Assembly (NCBI GenBank): GCA_021852135.1
Contig: JAJZOB010000048.1
Location: 1 to 49,168, forward strand
Direction of reading: 5' to 3'
Length of the DNA: 49,168 bases
DNA from: Nanobdellota archaeon
Lineage (GTDB): Archaea; Nanoarchaeota; Nanoarchaeia; Parvarchaeales; Parvarchaeaceae
The translations under genes and the position numbers were made by a program. This document shows positions 7,520 through 15,695 of this stretch, piece by piece. The first letter of the stretch is position 1. Each line of letters begins with the position of its first letter. The notes below the pieces were generated by a model that saw nothing but the letters and a program-made list of their open reading frames with translations, had not been told where the DNA came from and did no database searches.

Positions 7520-9688
7520 ATGACAAATAAAAATATGAATATGAAAATTAATTTTGCAATACTCTTATTAGTAATATCTATCTTACTTTTAAGTTTTGGA
7601 AATAGTCATGGCCTTTCTTGTTATGATCAAAATATAACTCTAACAAATTCTTCCAATTTTATTTGTACCTATCAATGGGTAAATATTGAAAGCCCGATTT
7701 CTTTAGTCAATGCGAATATTGCAGCAAAAGGTTTATTCATAAATAATACCTTTGATATTACTGGAAATTCTACTTTAAATATAAGTACCATAATAAACAA
7801 AGCTAACACTACAATAAATTCTAGTTTGTTTAATGGCAATCTTTTTGAGAATTATGGAGTATTAACTCTCGAAAAACCTATTTTTATTAATTTTACTTAT
7901 TTCTTGAATAAGGGCATTATTATTGGTAAAGACTACTTAAATAATGGTGGTTACACAAACAACTATTCTTGTACTGGTAAAAGTTATCTTTCTTCATATG
8001 GAGGCAGTGGTGGCGGTAGTTTAGCTAATTCTAGTGCATGTAATGGTGGAAGTACTTTAGCAGAAGGAGGGTCTGGTCAAGTAACTAGCTATCCAAACAA
8101 AAAAATTTATCCCCCACTTAACAGCTCTGGTAACCATGTTTATTACACTCTTTCTAACTATTCTTTCGATTTAAGCAAACTAAATAGTGCTGGAGGCGCA
8201 TCTTATAATGGCGTAAACAGCAGCTATTTTTTCCTGCGTGGCGGCAGTGGAGTATTACCTTTGGTAATAATCTCAAAAACATTTAACAATACTGGAAAAA
8301 TCTATAATCAAGGTCAGTCTATAAATTATTCTACGATTAAAAATGCGAGTAAAATTATCTCTTTCGGAATTGTTGGGGCAGGAGGGGGAGGAGTAATTGA
8401 GGTTATCTCAGGCAAATTTATCAATAATGGTACTTTTAATGTAAGCGGTGGCCAGATTTATCTTAATAGCTCATTGAAGCTACCTGTGGATTATACTACG
8501 TCTAACTTGGGGTATGGTGGCAATGGGAATGTTTTTCTGTTTAAAGCAAACAGTAAATTGCTGTTGAATTCCCTACCTGCTTATTATTGGAATCAAACAC
8601 AGGAGGATAACTATAACCTTAACTACTCAGAAAATTCTTCCAAGAAAACACAAAACTATTCAATTATAGTGAAACTTCAATCCCCTTTAAGCTGCAGCTT
8701 AAATGGAATTTATGTAAATTTGAAAGGAACCTATAATAACAACAGTTTTTTAGAGAGTCAACCGCTTAATGATCCTATTTTTTCAATAAACAAGTCAATT
8801 AAAAATCTCTACCTATATCTATCAGGTAATAACCCTTTAATTAATTATTATAGTAGCTTAGCGATAGTTTTAAGCAACATTTCAAACACTAGCATAGAGA
8901 GATTAAATCTAACAAAGTACTCTCCGGTGCGAATTTCGTTTAATAGCAATAAAAACTTAAGTTTTAATCTGCTTAACGGAAACAGTTCTGTTTTTTCAGG
9001 GCTAACCTCATCTAATCCTATTTTCTTAGAATTGGAGCAAGGTAATTACAACTTATTGTTTGAGAATGGCTCAGAGAATTACACTTACAACTTCTACGTC
9101 GCTCCTAATTGTATGGGATATGAAAATATTACTATATTACCCGGCGAATCTTACTATTTTTACAACTCATTAAATATATCTTCAGAGCCATTTATAATTT
9201 ATAAAAAAGATACTATTACAAAAAACATAACTGATTATAGAGATGTGAACAGCTGCAATTTTAACGTTTCTGCCCTAGTAAGCTTAGATAAAGAAATTCT
9301 GAATAGTATCTACTCGATGAACAACAGTATATCCAATGTGTCAAACAACAAGGTTAACTATACAAATGTATTAAAGAGGGAAATAAACTACACTAATTAC
9401 ATGTTAAATGCGTACAGTAGCAAAGACCCACAAACCCAACAAAATATCTATTTGAACCAAACAGGCCTGAATTTGCTGTCCTATTACAGTAATGGAAATT
9501 TCACAAAGGAAGTTTTCCAAATAAATAACAATGGAACTATAAATCTAGGTTATGGAATTAACAAAAGTGTAGAGATTGTACTGACTAAACCTGCACAGCA
9601 GAACTTTTTCGTATCCACAGAAAAGGACATAATAAAGGCATTTAGTTATGTTCCTTCGCTGTTTCTAGGGTTTTTAGGTGGCCTGTAA
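7520..9688 (+). CDS. Large secreted Asn/Ser/Gly-rich surface protein
   Basis: A 722-residue predicted surface protein of unknown family. Residues ~1-33 form a signal peptide (lysine-containing N-terminus, then a hydrophobic AILLLVISILLLSF stretch). The rest is very rich in Asn, Ser and Tyr with about 40 N-X-S/T sequons by my count, so heavy N-glycosylation is likely. Glycine-rich patches (YGGSGGGS, GAGGGG, GYGGNGN) alternate with short beta-like strands, suggesting a repetitive beta-solenoid adhesin or S-layer-like fold. The extreme C-terminus (SYVPSLFLGFLGGL) is mildly hydrophobic and may anchor it. Its stop overlaps the next gene's ATG by 1 nt (TAATG), tying it to a cytoplasmic regulator-like protein and an ATPase. 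Confidence 0.85.
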   Translation: MTNKNMNMKINFAILLLVISILLLSFGNSHGLSCYDQNITLTNSSNFICTYQWVNIESPISLVNANIAAKGLFINNTFDITGNSTLNISTIINKANTTINSSLFNGNLFENYGVLTLEKPIFINFTYFLNKGIIIGKDYLNNGGYTNNYSCTGKSYLSSYGGSGGGSLANSSACNGGSTLAEGGSGQVTSYPNKKIYPPLNSSGNHVYYTLSNYSFDLSKLNSAGGASYNGVNSSYFFLRGGSGVLPLVIISKTFNNTGKIYNQGQSINYSTIKNASKIISFGIVGAGGGGVIEVISGKFINNGTFNVSGGQIYLNSSLKLPVDYTTSNLGYGGNGNVFLFKANSKLLLNSLPAYYWNQTQEDNYNLNYSENSSKKTQNYSIIVKLQSPLSCSLNGIYVNLKGTYNNNSFLESQPLNDPIFSINKSIKNLYLYLSGNNPLINYYSSLAIVLSNISNTSIERLNLTKYSPVRISFNSNKNLSFNLLNGNSSVFSGLTSSNPIFLELEQGNYNLLFENGSENYTYNFYVAPNCMGYENITILPGESYYFYNSLNISSEPFIIYKKDTITKNITDYRDVNSCNFNVSALVSLDKEILNSIYSMNNSISNVSNNKVNYTNVLKREINYTNYMLNAYSSKDPQTQQNIYLNQTGLNLLSYYSNGNFTKEVFQINNNGTINLGYGINKSVEIVLTKPAQQNFFVSTEKDIIKAFSYVPSLFLGFLGGL

Positions 9689-10305
9689 TGGAAGACGAAA
9701 TAAAACAGCTTTATGATGCTGTATTGAAACTAAATGAAAAAATTTCACAGGTAAACAGCAAGAACGATCAACTGGAATCTCTTATAAATTCAATGTCCCA
9801 GTACATTTTAGAGAAAAACGAAGGAGATATAACAGAGCAAGAAATTGTCGTATTAGACCCTTTTAACATAGGCGGGTACAAAAATGTTTCAACTGCAAAC
9901 GGCAGTGTTCTAAAGGTGAGGTCAAAAGGTTTATGTGTAAATGGAAGGCATTCTGTTGATGAAACTGCTTCTGTAATCCTGTGCTCAAAATGCAATGGAA
10001 TAATATGTGAAAAGCACGATACGGGCCTTAATCCACCAATGTGCGTAAACTGCATAAAGGATCAAATAAAGGATCTGGAACTTTTGGATATTTACATACT
10101 CAATGCTGTTAACAGGGGTCTGAATTTAAATGAGCTGCGTAAAATAACAAAAGGTTCCTACAGAGAATTCAATAATTCACAGCAAAGATTAATAAAGGAA
10201 GGTTATCTAGAAAGAGACCTTCTTTTTAGAAAGATATTGACCACAAAAGGGGCATCAGCCCTTGCCTTAGGCAGTAAAGTGTATGATCTTTCCTTTATGC
10301 AGTAA
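9688..10305 (+). CDS. Coiled-coil, zinc-binding, winged-helix protein
   Basis: A 205-residue cytoplasmic protein in three parts: an N-terminal coiled coil (~1-45), a zinc-binding module with eight potential ligands (C83, H88, C99, C102, C107, H110, C119, C122), and a C-terminal winged-helix-like segment (~130-200: LDIYILNAVNRGLNLNELRK, then LIKEGYLERDLLFRKILTTKG). The cross-brace-like C-H/CxxC/CxxH/CxxC spacing could hold two zinc ions. It is translationally coupled to the surface-protein gene before it and lies 6 nt ahead of the HerA-like ATPase. It may recruit DNA or a partner to the ATPase; that is inference. I do not recognise a named family. Confidence 0.8.
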   Translation: MEDEIKQLYDAVLKLNEKISQVNSKNDQLESLINSMSQYILEKNEGDITEQEIVVLDPFNIGGYKNVSTANGSVLKVRSKGLCVNGRHSVDETASVILCSKCNGIICEKHDTGLNPPMCVNCIKDQIKDLELLDIYILNAVNRGLNLNELRKITKGSYREFNNSQQRLIKEGYLERDLLFRKILTTKGASALALGSKVYDLSFMQ

Positions 10306-10311
10306 TATACA

Positions 10312-12198
10312 ATGGAAGGAACTATTGAGGGGATGCTTGAAAAGCTGCGTTTTTTAAGAGAAATTACGGATACTAACAAAATAGACAATTTAATTTTGAG
10401 ATTAAGCAAGACTAAAGAACCAGAAATGCAGGCCTTTTTGCTATCAAAGATAACAAGCGAATTTCAAAGGTTAGTGGAGATGTTTCCGATTTCAGACCCT
10501 TCCTTTCCGCTAGTAAAAAGGAAGGAAGCGGGCTTAGAAATCGGAAACTTGATATACAAAGACCAAAATATAGGTAGGTTCTCATTGTCAGTTGAGGATT
10601 TAAACAGAAACCTGCTTATAGTAGGCTCAACGGGACACGGCAAAACTTCATTGATATACAATATATTAAGAAGGGCCTCAGAAAAGGGAATAAAATACCT
10701 TGTATTTGACATGAAAAAGGATTACAATGCATTGGGTTTAAAGAAAGATACTGTTTATATCGATGCCAAGGACCTTAAAATAAACCCTTTGGAAGCTCCA
10801 ATTAACACAAATGAAAAGGAATGGGCGGTGCATTTTGCCGACATTTTTTCAGATAGTTTCTCATTGCTCATAGGCAGCAGAGACTACCTTTTGGAAAACA
10901 CAATAAACCTTTTTTCTTCTTGGAATAGTAATTATCCTCCAAGGCTTTCAGATCTATTGCTTTACATCACTTTAAATGGCAAGAAGAATGATTATTTTAA
11001 AGTCATTGAAGGAAGGCTGAAAAGCCTCGTTTCCTCTTCTTCAATGTTTGATTGTAATCTAGGCATATCTTTTGAGAACTTGAAGGACAAGAACATTGTG
11101 GTAGGGATTGAAAACGTTGGAACGGCAGAACAGTACTTCCTTGTTTCGTTTATTCTCTCTTCTTTTTACTATTCTAATTTAGGTTTAAGGAAAAATCAAT
11201 TCAAAAGGCTTGTAGTAATAGACGATGCACACACGGTATTAGATGCGAATAAGGAGAAAGACTATGCCAAAGGCATACCAGTAATTCATTCAATAATCGC
11301 CAAGATAAGAGAGCTTGGCTTCGGCTTTATCTTTTCAGATCAGCAGCTTTCATCTGTTCTTTCAAGTGCAATACAAAATACAAACACAAAATTTATAGGA
11401 AGAATAAACCTTTACTCCGATCTTTATAAGATTTTGCCTGGAAATTCTGATGTTATAATGGATTATATCTCAAAATTAAAAAAATCCCAATTTTTGGTTT
11501 TCAATGAAAATGTCAGCCCATTCTGCTTATTTGAGGCTGATAAAATAGCTATAGATAAAGCTACAGATCCCTCATTATTTGCTGTAAAAAGAGAGGTTGA
11601 CAAAGAGTTTTACACTTTTTTCAAGGCAGATAGCATGTCTTTAAAAGAAGAAGCGTTTCTAAATGAGGTAAATTCAAACTACTTTTTGAACTTGACTCTG
11701 CATATGCAGAATCTTTCTAACGTTATGAACAAAGAGGAATTCGATTCGATAAAAAACAAGCTTTTAAAAAGCAAAGCAATATCACAAGTTTCTCTAGATT
11801 TTTCAACTGGGAAAACATCTAAGTTCCTTTTTATAAACAAAGATAACGGCGAAAAGCTAAAAATAAAAGATTTGAATCCTTTAACGGAAGAGGAGTTTTT
11901 CAAAAACTTGTTTAAGTATTTTGTTTCTAATCAGTTAAAAACAAGTAAAGTAAACTTCGAGGAATACGAAGAGGGGTTTCTGATAAAAGGTTTGCTTAAA
12001 AAATATATTTTGGTTGATTATAATATTAAAAGCCTAAAAAGAATACTCGAAACAAAGTTCGATTCCGTCATCTTTTTGGTAAAGGACAATTTATCGGAGC
12101 AGGATGTTTTAGCTGAGCTTATAAGAGAAAGCGATGAAAAGAGTTTACTTAATATCAAGGCACTGAAAATTGTGCATTACAAAGACTTCAAAATTTAG
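10312..12198 (+). CDS. HerA/VirB4-like P-loop ATPase
   Basis: A 628-residue FtsK/HerA-superfamily (DUF87-like) motor. Walker A is GSTGHGKTS at about 104-112, with the following FDMKKDYNALG segment typical of HerA/VirB4 proteins. The Walker B region is LVVIDDAH at ~300, with Asp where Glu is more usual, and a FIFSDQQLSS segment follows at ~340. A ~65-residue helical N-terminus and a ~200-residue C-terminal extension flank the ATPase core. Family members pump DNA or protein through rings (HerA in end resection, VirB4/CedB in transport). The nurA and mre11-rad50 partners of repair HerA are absent here, while a secreted protein is in the same operon, so a transport or surface role is at least as likely. 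Confidence 0.88.
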   Translation: MEGTIEGMLEKLRFLREITDTNKIDNLILRLSKTKEPEMQAFLLSKITSEFQRLVEMFPISDPSFPLVKRKEAGLEIGNLIYKDQNIGRFSLSVEDLNRNLLIVGSTGHGKTSLIYNILRRASEKGIKYLVFDMKKDYNALGLKKDTVYIDAKDLKINPLEAPINTNEKEWAVHFADIFSDSFSLLIGSRDYLLENTINLFSSWNSNYPPRLSDLLLYITLNGKKNDYFKVIEGRLKSLVSSSSMFDCNLGISFENLKDKNIVVGIENVGTAEQYFLVSFILSSFYYSNLGLRKNQFKRLVVIDDAHTVLDANKEKDYAKGIPVIHSIIAKIRELGFGFIFSDQQLSSVLSSAIQNTNTKFIGRINLYSDLYKILPGNSDVIMDYISKLKKSQFLVFNENVSPFCLFEADKIAIDKATDPSLFAVKREVDKEFYTFFKADSMSLKEEAFLNEVNSNYFLNLTLHMQNLSNVMNKEEFDSIKNKLLKSKAISQVSLDFSTGKTSKFLFINKDNGEKLKIKDLNPLTEEEFFKNLFKYFVSNQLKTSKVNFEEYEEGFLIKGLLKKYILVDYNIKSLKRILETKFDSVIFLVKDNLSEQDVLAELIRESDEKSLLNIKALKIVHYKDFKI

Positions 12199-12261
12199 TA
12201 AATCGTTATAAAATCTTATATGTTATCTTAAATTTCTACAAAATTAAACAATAAAAACAAA

Positions 12262-12370
12262 CTACGGATCTCCTACTCCACCGGCTCCACCATCTTCATG
12301 CGCGTTCATATACCTAACAACCCACACCTCCTACTTTATAAGCACCCATTATTCCATCGTCGTTTACCAT
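12262..12370 (-). CDS. Tiny gene, possibly frameshifted, behind a strong promoter
   Basis: The ATG at 12370 starts an 18-codon frame (VNDDGIMGAYKVGG...) that stops at a TAG. A second frame continues in the same style (RYMNAHEDGGAGGVGDP) to a TAG at 12262-12264. The two join if one base is skipped near 12320, giving about 35 residues. A BRE/TATA element at 12393-12408 sits about 27 nt before the ATG. Base composition is richer in G+C than the flanks, which is unusual for non-coding DNA here. It may be a small Gly-rich protein, a frameshifted gene, or a structured RNA. Confidence 0.35.
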
Positions 12371-12392
12371 ATTTTATTATGTGAAATGAAAT

Positions 12393-12408
12393 ATTATTTA
12401 AGCTTTTT
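12393..12408 (-). promoter_or_regulatory. BRE/TATA promoter facing the tiny gene
   Basis: On the minus strand it reads AAAAGCTTAAATAAT, with TATA at 12393-12401 and BRE at 12402-12408. The ATG at 12370 lies about 27 nt from the TATA centre. It abuts the stop of the upstream beta-helix gene, so it would start a new transcript there. Confidence 0.55.
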
Positions 12409-13130
12409 CAATAATCAAAAGGGTTTTCAAAATCGAAATGGTTTTTATTAATGCGGTTATAATGTAAAATCCATAATTTAGTAAAAGGTTTCTTTATTTC
12501 GTAAGGTAGATACAATAGCCCTTTTTTATATACTTTGTTATTTGAAGGGTGTGCTTTGCCAACAAGAGGGATGTCAGTTCCCGATACATCAAAATAATCA
12601 AAATAACAGTGTGAATAGCCTAACTTACCATTTATTTTTTTATAGTGGAGTTCCGAGTGCGCCATACTCCCGCAAGAACCATCGCCAACCTCATCAACGT
12701 ACATTTTACTATTACTAGCTTCTATACCAAATCTTTTACCTGCTTTTCTACCGTAAACATTGCACTGTGCTATATACTCTGCCGCGTTATCTCCAATCTC
12801 ATTAAAATGAATCTCACTACCTCTTGCACAATACGCAAAGTCATCCGTTGCTTTATCAACATAAAGTTTTGAACGTTTTATATGACTGCCTGCGCCATGT
12901 CCAGCTCTTCTAACAAATATCGTGCTTCCTTTTGATGAATCTCCAAGCCAATCTCCAGCTTCATGAACATATATTTTTGAGCCTTTTGTTTCCTCCGCCG
13001 AATAATTACCCACATTATAAACATGAAGCTCTGAATTTACTATTTTATTACCAGCATAGTCTCCAGCTTTTTTAGCGTATATCTTGCTATTTACAGCGTT
13101 TTCCCCAAAGTAGTTTCCAGCAATATCCAC
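12408..13130 (-). CDS. Beta-helix protein of 18-residue repeats
   Basis: A 240-residue protein starting with GTG. Residues ~4-165 are about nine tandem repeats with a period of exactly 18 residues. The consensus is roughly [AV]Gxx(x)Gxx..xSxIYVxx, for example AGDYAGNKIVNSELHVYN and VGNYSAEETKGSKIYVHE. A regular G-x-x-x-G...S-x-I-x-V pattern fits a right-handed beta-helix resembling the GXGXG domain of glutamate synthase and FwdC. The ~75-residue C-terminus is not repetitive. There is no signal peptide. The start lies inside the 3' end of the upstream gene (40 nt overlap), and its open frame extends a few codons further upstream, so either coupled translation or a frameshifted fusion is possible. 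Confidence 0.7.
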   Translation of the reverse strand: MDIAGNYFGENAVNSKIYAKKAGDYAGNKIVNSELHVYNVGNYSAEETKGSKIYVHEAGDWLGDSSKGSTIFVRRAGHGAGSHIKRSKLYVDKATDDFAYCARGSEIHFNEIGDNAAEYIAQCNVYGRKAGKRFGIEASNSKMYVDEVGDGSCGSMAHSELHYKKINGKLGYSHCYFDYFDVSGTDIPLVGKAHPSNNKVYKKGLLYLPYEIKKPFTKLWILHYNRINKNHFDFENPFDY

Positions 13131-13558
13131 ATGCCCTTCCGCATCTCTAGATTATAGAATAAATAATCAATAGGTTTTATTGATTTTATGTAACCCTTTT
13201 CTCCAGGTTTTATAACATTGTTTATTGCTGCAGAGATGGCAATCCCTAAGGATTCAGTCGTTTCAATCCCTTTATATAGTCTCTCATCTTTTGCGGCATC
13301 TTCAACGTCTTTTAGTTTATAATCCAAATTTTTCATTTCTTCACGCATGTATTCCTCATCTACAGTTATTGGAGCATTAGATTTAGAAAGATCGGAAAGG
13401 ACCGACAGCAATGCTTCTAACCCTTTAAGTTGATTTTTATTAACTTTTTTAATTGTATCATTAATTAATGCATTTGCGTTTTCCTTTCTATACGCTGCCT
13501 CATATGGGTCACTTCTTGCACTATCATAATAAGGATCGCCATAATCATTTACTCCCAT
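13091..13558 (-). CDS. Hypothetical helical protein, coupled to beta-helix gene
   Basis: A 155-residue, mostly helical and highly charged protein with a Tyr/Asp-rich N-terminus (GVNDYGDPYYDSARSDPY). I do not recognise a family. An in-frame ATG at 13573 exists, but a strong Shine-Dalgarno AAGGTGAT at 13563-13570 lies just before the ATG at 13558, so I choose the shorter form. Its last 40 nt overlap the next gene. The out-of-frame tail (MRKGMWILLETTLGKTL) may be spurious if the two genes were once a single reading frame. It may be the N-terminal part or partner of the beta-helix protein. Confidence 0.65.
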   Translation of the reverse strand: MGVNDYGDPYYDSARSDPYEAAYRKENANALINDTIKKVNKNQLKGLEALLSVLSDLSKSNAPITVDEEYMREEMKNLDYKLKDVEDAAKDERLYKGIETTESLGIAISAAINNVIKPGEKGYIKSIKPIDYLFYNLEMRKGMWILLETTLGKTL

Positions 13559-13562
13559 TTTT

Positions 13563-13570
13563 ATCACCTT
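13563..13570 (-). promoter_or_regulatory. Shine-Dalgarno deciding the 13558 start
   Basis: AAGGTGAT on the minus strand is a near-perfect anti-16S match, 4 nt before the ATG at 13558 and inside the longer frame from 13573. This supports the internal start. Confidence 0.55.
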
Positions 13571-13725
13571 CATTTGTGTTTATTTAAACAAATAATATTA
13601 GAATAGAAACCCTATACAAGTTTTTAGCTATTGGAAACTAGAAGTTTTATCTAAAATCAAGAGTGAAAAACCTAGAAAAATAAAAATCAAGTTTTATATT
13701 GGAATTATAATCAATTATTATTAAT

Positions 13726-14469
13726 ATGGGCCGCAAAGAGAAGCTGGAAAAATTACTTAAAGATTTAAGTGCTTCCTTTGAAAGTTCAAAACTTTTAGAA
13801 TACATGGATTTCAATCCCAAAAGCTTTGTTTTTAAGCCAGAAAAAGAAGATTTAGATGGGAAAGTCGTTTACAACGCCTTGGCGTCGTATGACCCTGAAA
13901 AGGATAAATTCTATTTGCTTAGGGAACTATTCAATCCAGGCCCTCTAGATAAAGAACAGAAAATACAAAATACAGAAAGCCAAAAAGCCCTTATAATGCA
14001 TGAAGAAGTGCATAGAGCGGTAATAAAATCAAGTTTGCTGGAGAAATACAGCAATGATCCTGTGATAAGCTCCACTTTTTCGCTAGATAAATATCACAGC
14101 CTGCCATTTGTCTTAGCGTCCCTTAAATTCAATGGAAGAATCTCAAACTACTCTTATGTTGACAATGAACTTGTTGACTTCGCAAACGCTTTCAGTTCTT
14201 CAAGTAAACTTGTTGAGTATCTTCATGACAAGGGAAATTACAGCATTAAAAAAAGCATCTATCTTTTGGATTTAACAAATTCCAAAGAATCGGCGGAAGA
14301 GATAGCATCTAAGCTAAATTCGGCCGGAATAAAATTCCGGGATGGCACTATGTTTGCAATTGGCAGAAAAGAAGCAATTATTTACTTTAAAGATGCCTTT
14401 TACAAAGCGAAATTAAATGACAGCAAGAGTAAAATAGTTATAACTTACAAAAAACTTGATTTGCTGTAG
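13726..14469 (+). CDS. Putative zinc-metallopeptidase-like protein (HEEVH)
   Basis: A 247-residue soluble protein with a classical HExxH zinc motif, HEEVH at 92-96, on a predicted helix (ALIMHEEVHRAVI). A possible third ligand is E148 in DNELVDFANAF, a spacing that fits gluzincin-like enzymes. The protein starts with a charged helix and ends with a beta-rich ~60-residue segment. There is no signal peptide, so it would act in the cytoplasm. I do not recognise a named family, and HExxH also occurs by chance. It stands alone, divergent from 13558. Confidence 0.6.
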   Translation: MGRKEKLEKLLKDLSASFESSKLLEYMDFNPKSFVFKPEKEDLDGKVVYNALASYDPEKDKFYLLRELFNPGPLDKEQKIQNTESQKALIMHEEVHRAVIKSSLLEKYSNDPVISSTFSLDKYHSLPFVLASLKFNGRISNYSYVDNELVDFANAFSSSSKLVEYLHDKGNYSIKKSIYLLDLTNSKESAEEIASKLNSAGIKFRDGTMFAIGRKEAIIYFKDAFYKAKLNDSKSKIVITYKKLDLL

Positions 14470-14569
14470 AATTTTAGAAGTGTTAAGAAGGTTACATTGA
14501 AACTGTCCAAAGATTAAAAATGTATTTAAAAGGAAGAAAAGTTTAATATATACACGGAGTATAATAATT

Positions 14570-15058
14570 ATGGTAGAAAGGGAAAAGTTTCATTCTGTTT
14601 TGTCCTCAACCGCTGTTAGATTATCTGTATACTCCTCTTTCTTAGATTTTGGTTTAGCAGTATCTGTGTTTTTCCTGCAGAGGAAACTGCTTCCGGTTGC
14701 AATGACTTCTTTTCTTCTAAATCTCTTTGACACCGCAATAGCCTATTTGACATTTGCGATAATCGGCCTTTTCCTCGCAGCCATGGCCTTAAGATTTAAA
14801 GAAAGAGTTATAACGATAACACCACATATGCATAAATCAGAACAGATAACCGTAAGAAAAATAAAGATTTCACTGCCTAAGGAAACTTTCAATGAAAACA
14901 AAGTTAAAACAGCAGTTTTAAGAGTCAGGCCAGAAGACGCAGCTCAGGAGATACAAAGAATTGTTAACAAGAACAAACAAGATTTCATAAAGTTTAATGG
15001 GGTGTGGTACAGAGTTGCGAAGGACAAATTCGATAAAGTGGCTAGGCCGGATTATTAA
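14570..15058 (+). CDS. Hypothetical two-helix membrane protein
   Basis: A 162-residue protein with two hydrophobic segments in the first ~80 residues (about 20-45 and 55-80) and a charged cytoplasmic C-terminal domain of about 80 residues (VRKIKISLPKET, then RPEDAAQEIQRIVNKNKQDF and FNGVWYRVAK). No known domain recognised. It may be linked to the pilin-like gene that follows 43 nt after its stop. Confidence 0.6.
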   Translation: MVEREKFHSVLSSTAVRLSVYSSFLDFGLAVSVFFLQRKLLPVAMTSFLLNLFDTAIAYLTFAIIGLFLAAMALRFKERVITITPHMHKSEQITVRKIKISLPKETFNENKVKTAVLRVRPEDAAQEIQRIVNKNKQDFIKFNGVWYRVAKDKFDKVARPDY

Positions 15059-15101
15059 TTCAAATAGATAGTAATTTAACTTTTAATAATTTTATAATTA
15101 A

Positions 15102-15455
15102 ATGAAAGGGCAAGGGCTTCCAGTTTCAACGTTAATTATAATATTGTTGGGTCTGCTAATTTTAGTCTTAGTTGTAATCTTTGTCATTTTACCTATTTCA
15201 AAAACCTCTAATTCGATAAAACCGCCAGCTTCAAATGTGAGTTCATTTGAGTTTACTTGTAGTACGGATTGTAGCCTGGCAAGCAGCCCAAATCCAGCCA
15301 GTACCTCGTTTTGCACAGCAACTATGCCAGGGTACTCTTCTTTGCACTGCTACAGTCAAATACCTGGCACAAGCAGCTATTTCTATGATAGTGGCAGCTG
15401 TGTTTACACAGATACTTACGGTAAAAGCATAACTGCTGATAGCAGCGACTGCTGA
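15102..15455 (+). CDS. Pilin-like Cys-rich secreted protein
   Basis: A 117-residue protein with a short charged start, KGQG, then a long hydrophobic helix (LPVSTLIIILLGLLILVLVV). This layout resembles archaeal class III signal peptides cleaved by prepilin peptidase. The ~85-residue extracellular part is Ser/Thr/Pro-rich and carries seven cysteines, so disulfides are likely. It could be a minor type IV pilin or a pseudopilin. Secretion ATPase and platform genes are not in the window. Confidence 0.6.
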   Translation: MKGQGLPVSTLIIILLGLLILVLVVIFVILPISKTSNSIKPPASNVSSFEFTCSTDCSLASSPNPASTSFCTATMPGYSSLHCYSQIPGTSSYFYDSGSCVYTDTYGKSITADSSDC

Positions 15456-15595
15456 ATTTAAGCTTGAGCCATGATATCTTCTTTTCCCTGCAAAATTATC
15501 CATTTTGGAGAAAGAATGCGTTCTTTAATTTTTAGGTTATACTAAATTAATATGTTAAAAATTTGAATACTGCAATAAGGAGCATTTGAAATTAA

Positions 15596-15691
15596 ATGCC
15601 TAATGAATATATGACAGGCGGTAAACTGACCAAGTTTCCTTGGAGACCAGCAATGTTAGAGAAAACTATAAATTATACAGAGTTAAACTAA
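15596..15691 (+). CDS. Possible 31-residue small protein
   Basis: ATG to TAA encoding 31 residues (begins MPNEYMTGGKLTKFPWRP). The composition is protein-like. An AAGGAG lies 14 nt upstream, rather far for a ribosome binding site. It may be a real small gene or a remnant. Confidence 0.25.
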   Translation: MPNEYMTGGKLTKFPWRPAMLEKTINYTELN

Positions 15692-15695
15692 TTGT

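Noticed and set aside
10312..12198. Assigning the ATPase as CedB or as repair HerA
   Set aside because: Neither CedA-like small membrane partners nor nurA/mre11-rad50 are nearby, so only the superfamily is supported.
12408..13130. CRISPR or DNA tandem repeat
   Set aside because: The 54-bp periodicity reflects protein repeats; the DNA copies are too diverged and lack spacers.
15243..15503. Two further ORFs overlapping the pilin-like gene
   Set aside because: They are out-of-frame or antisense shadows; the frame with the signal-peptide-like start is the coding one.
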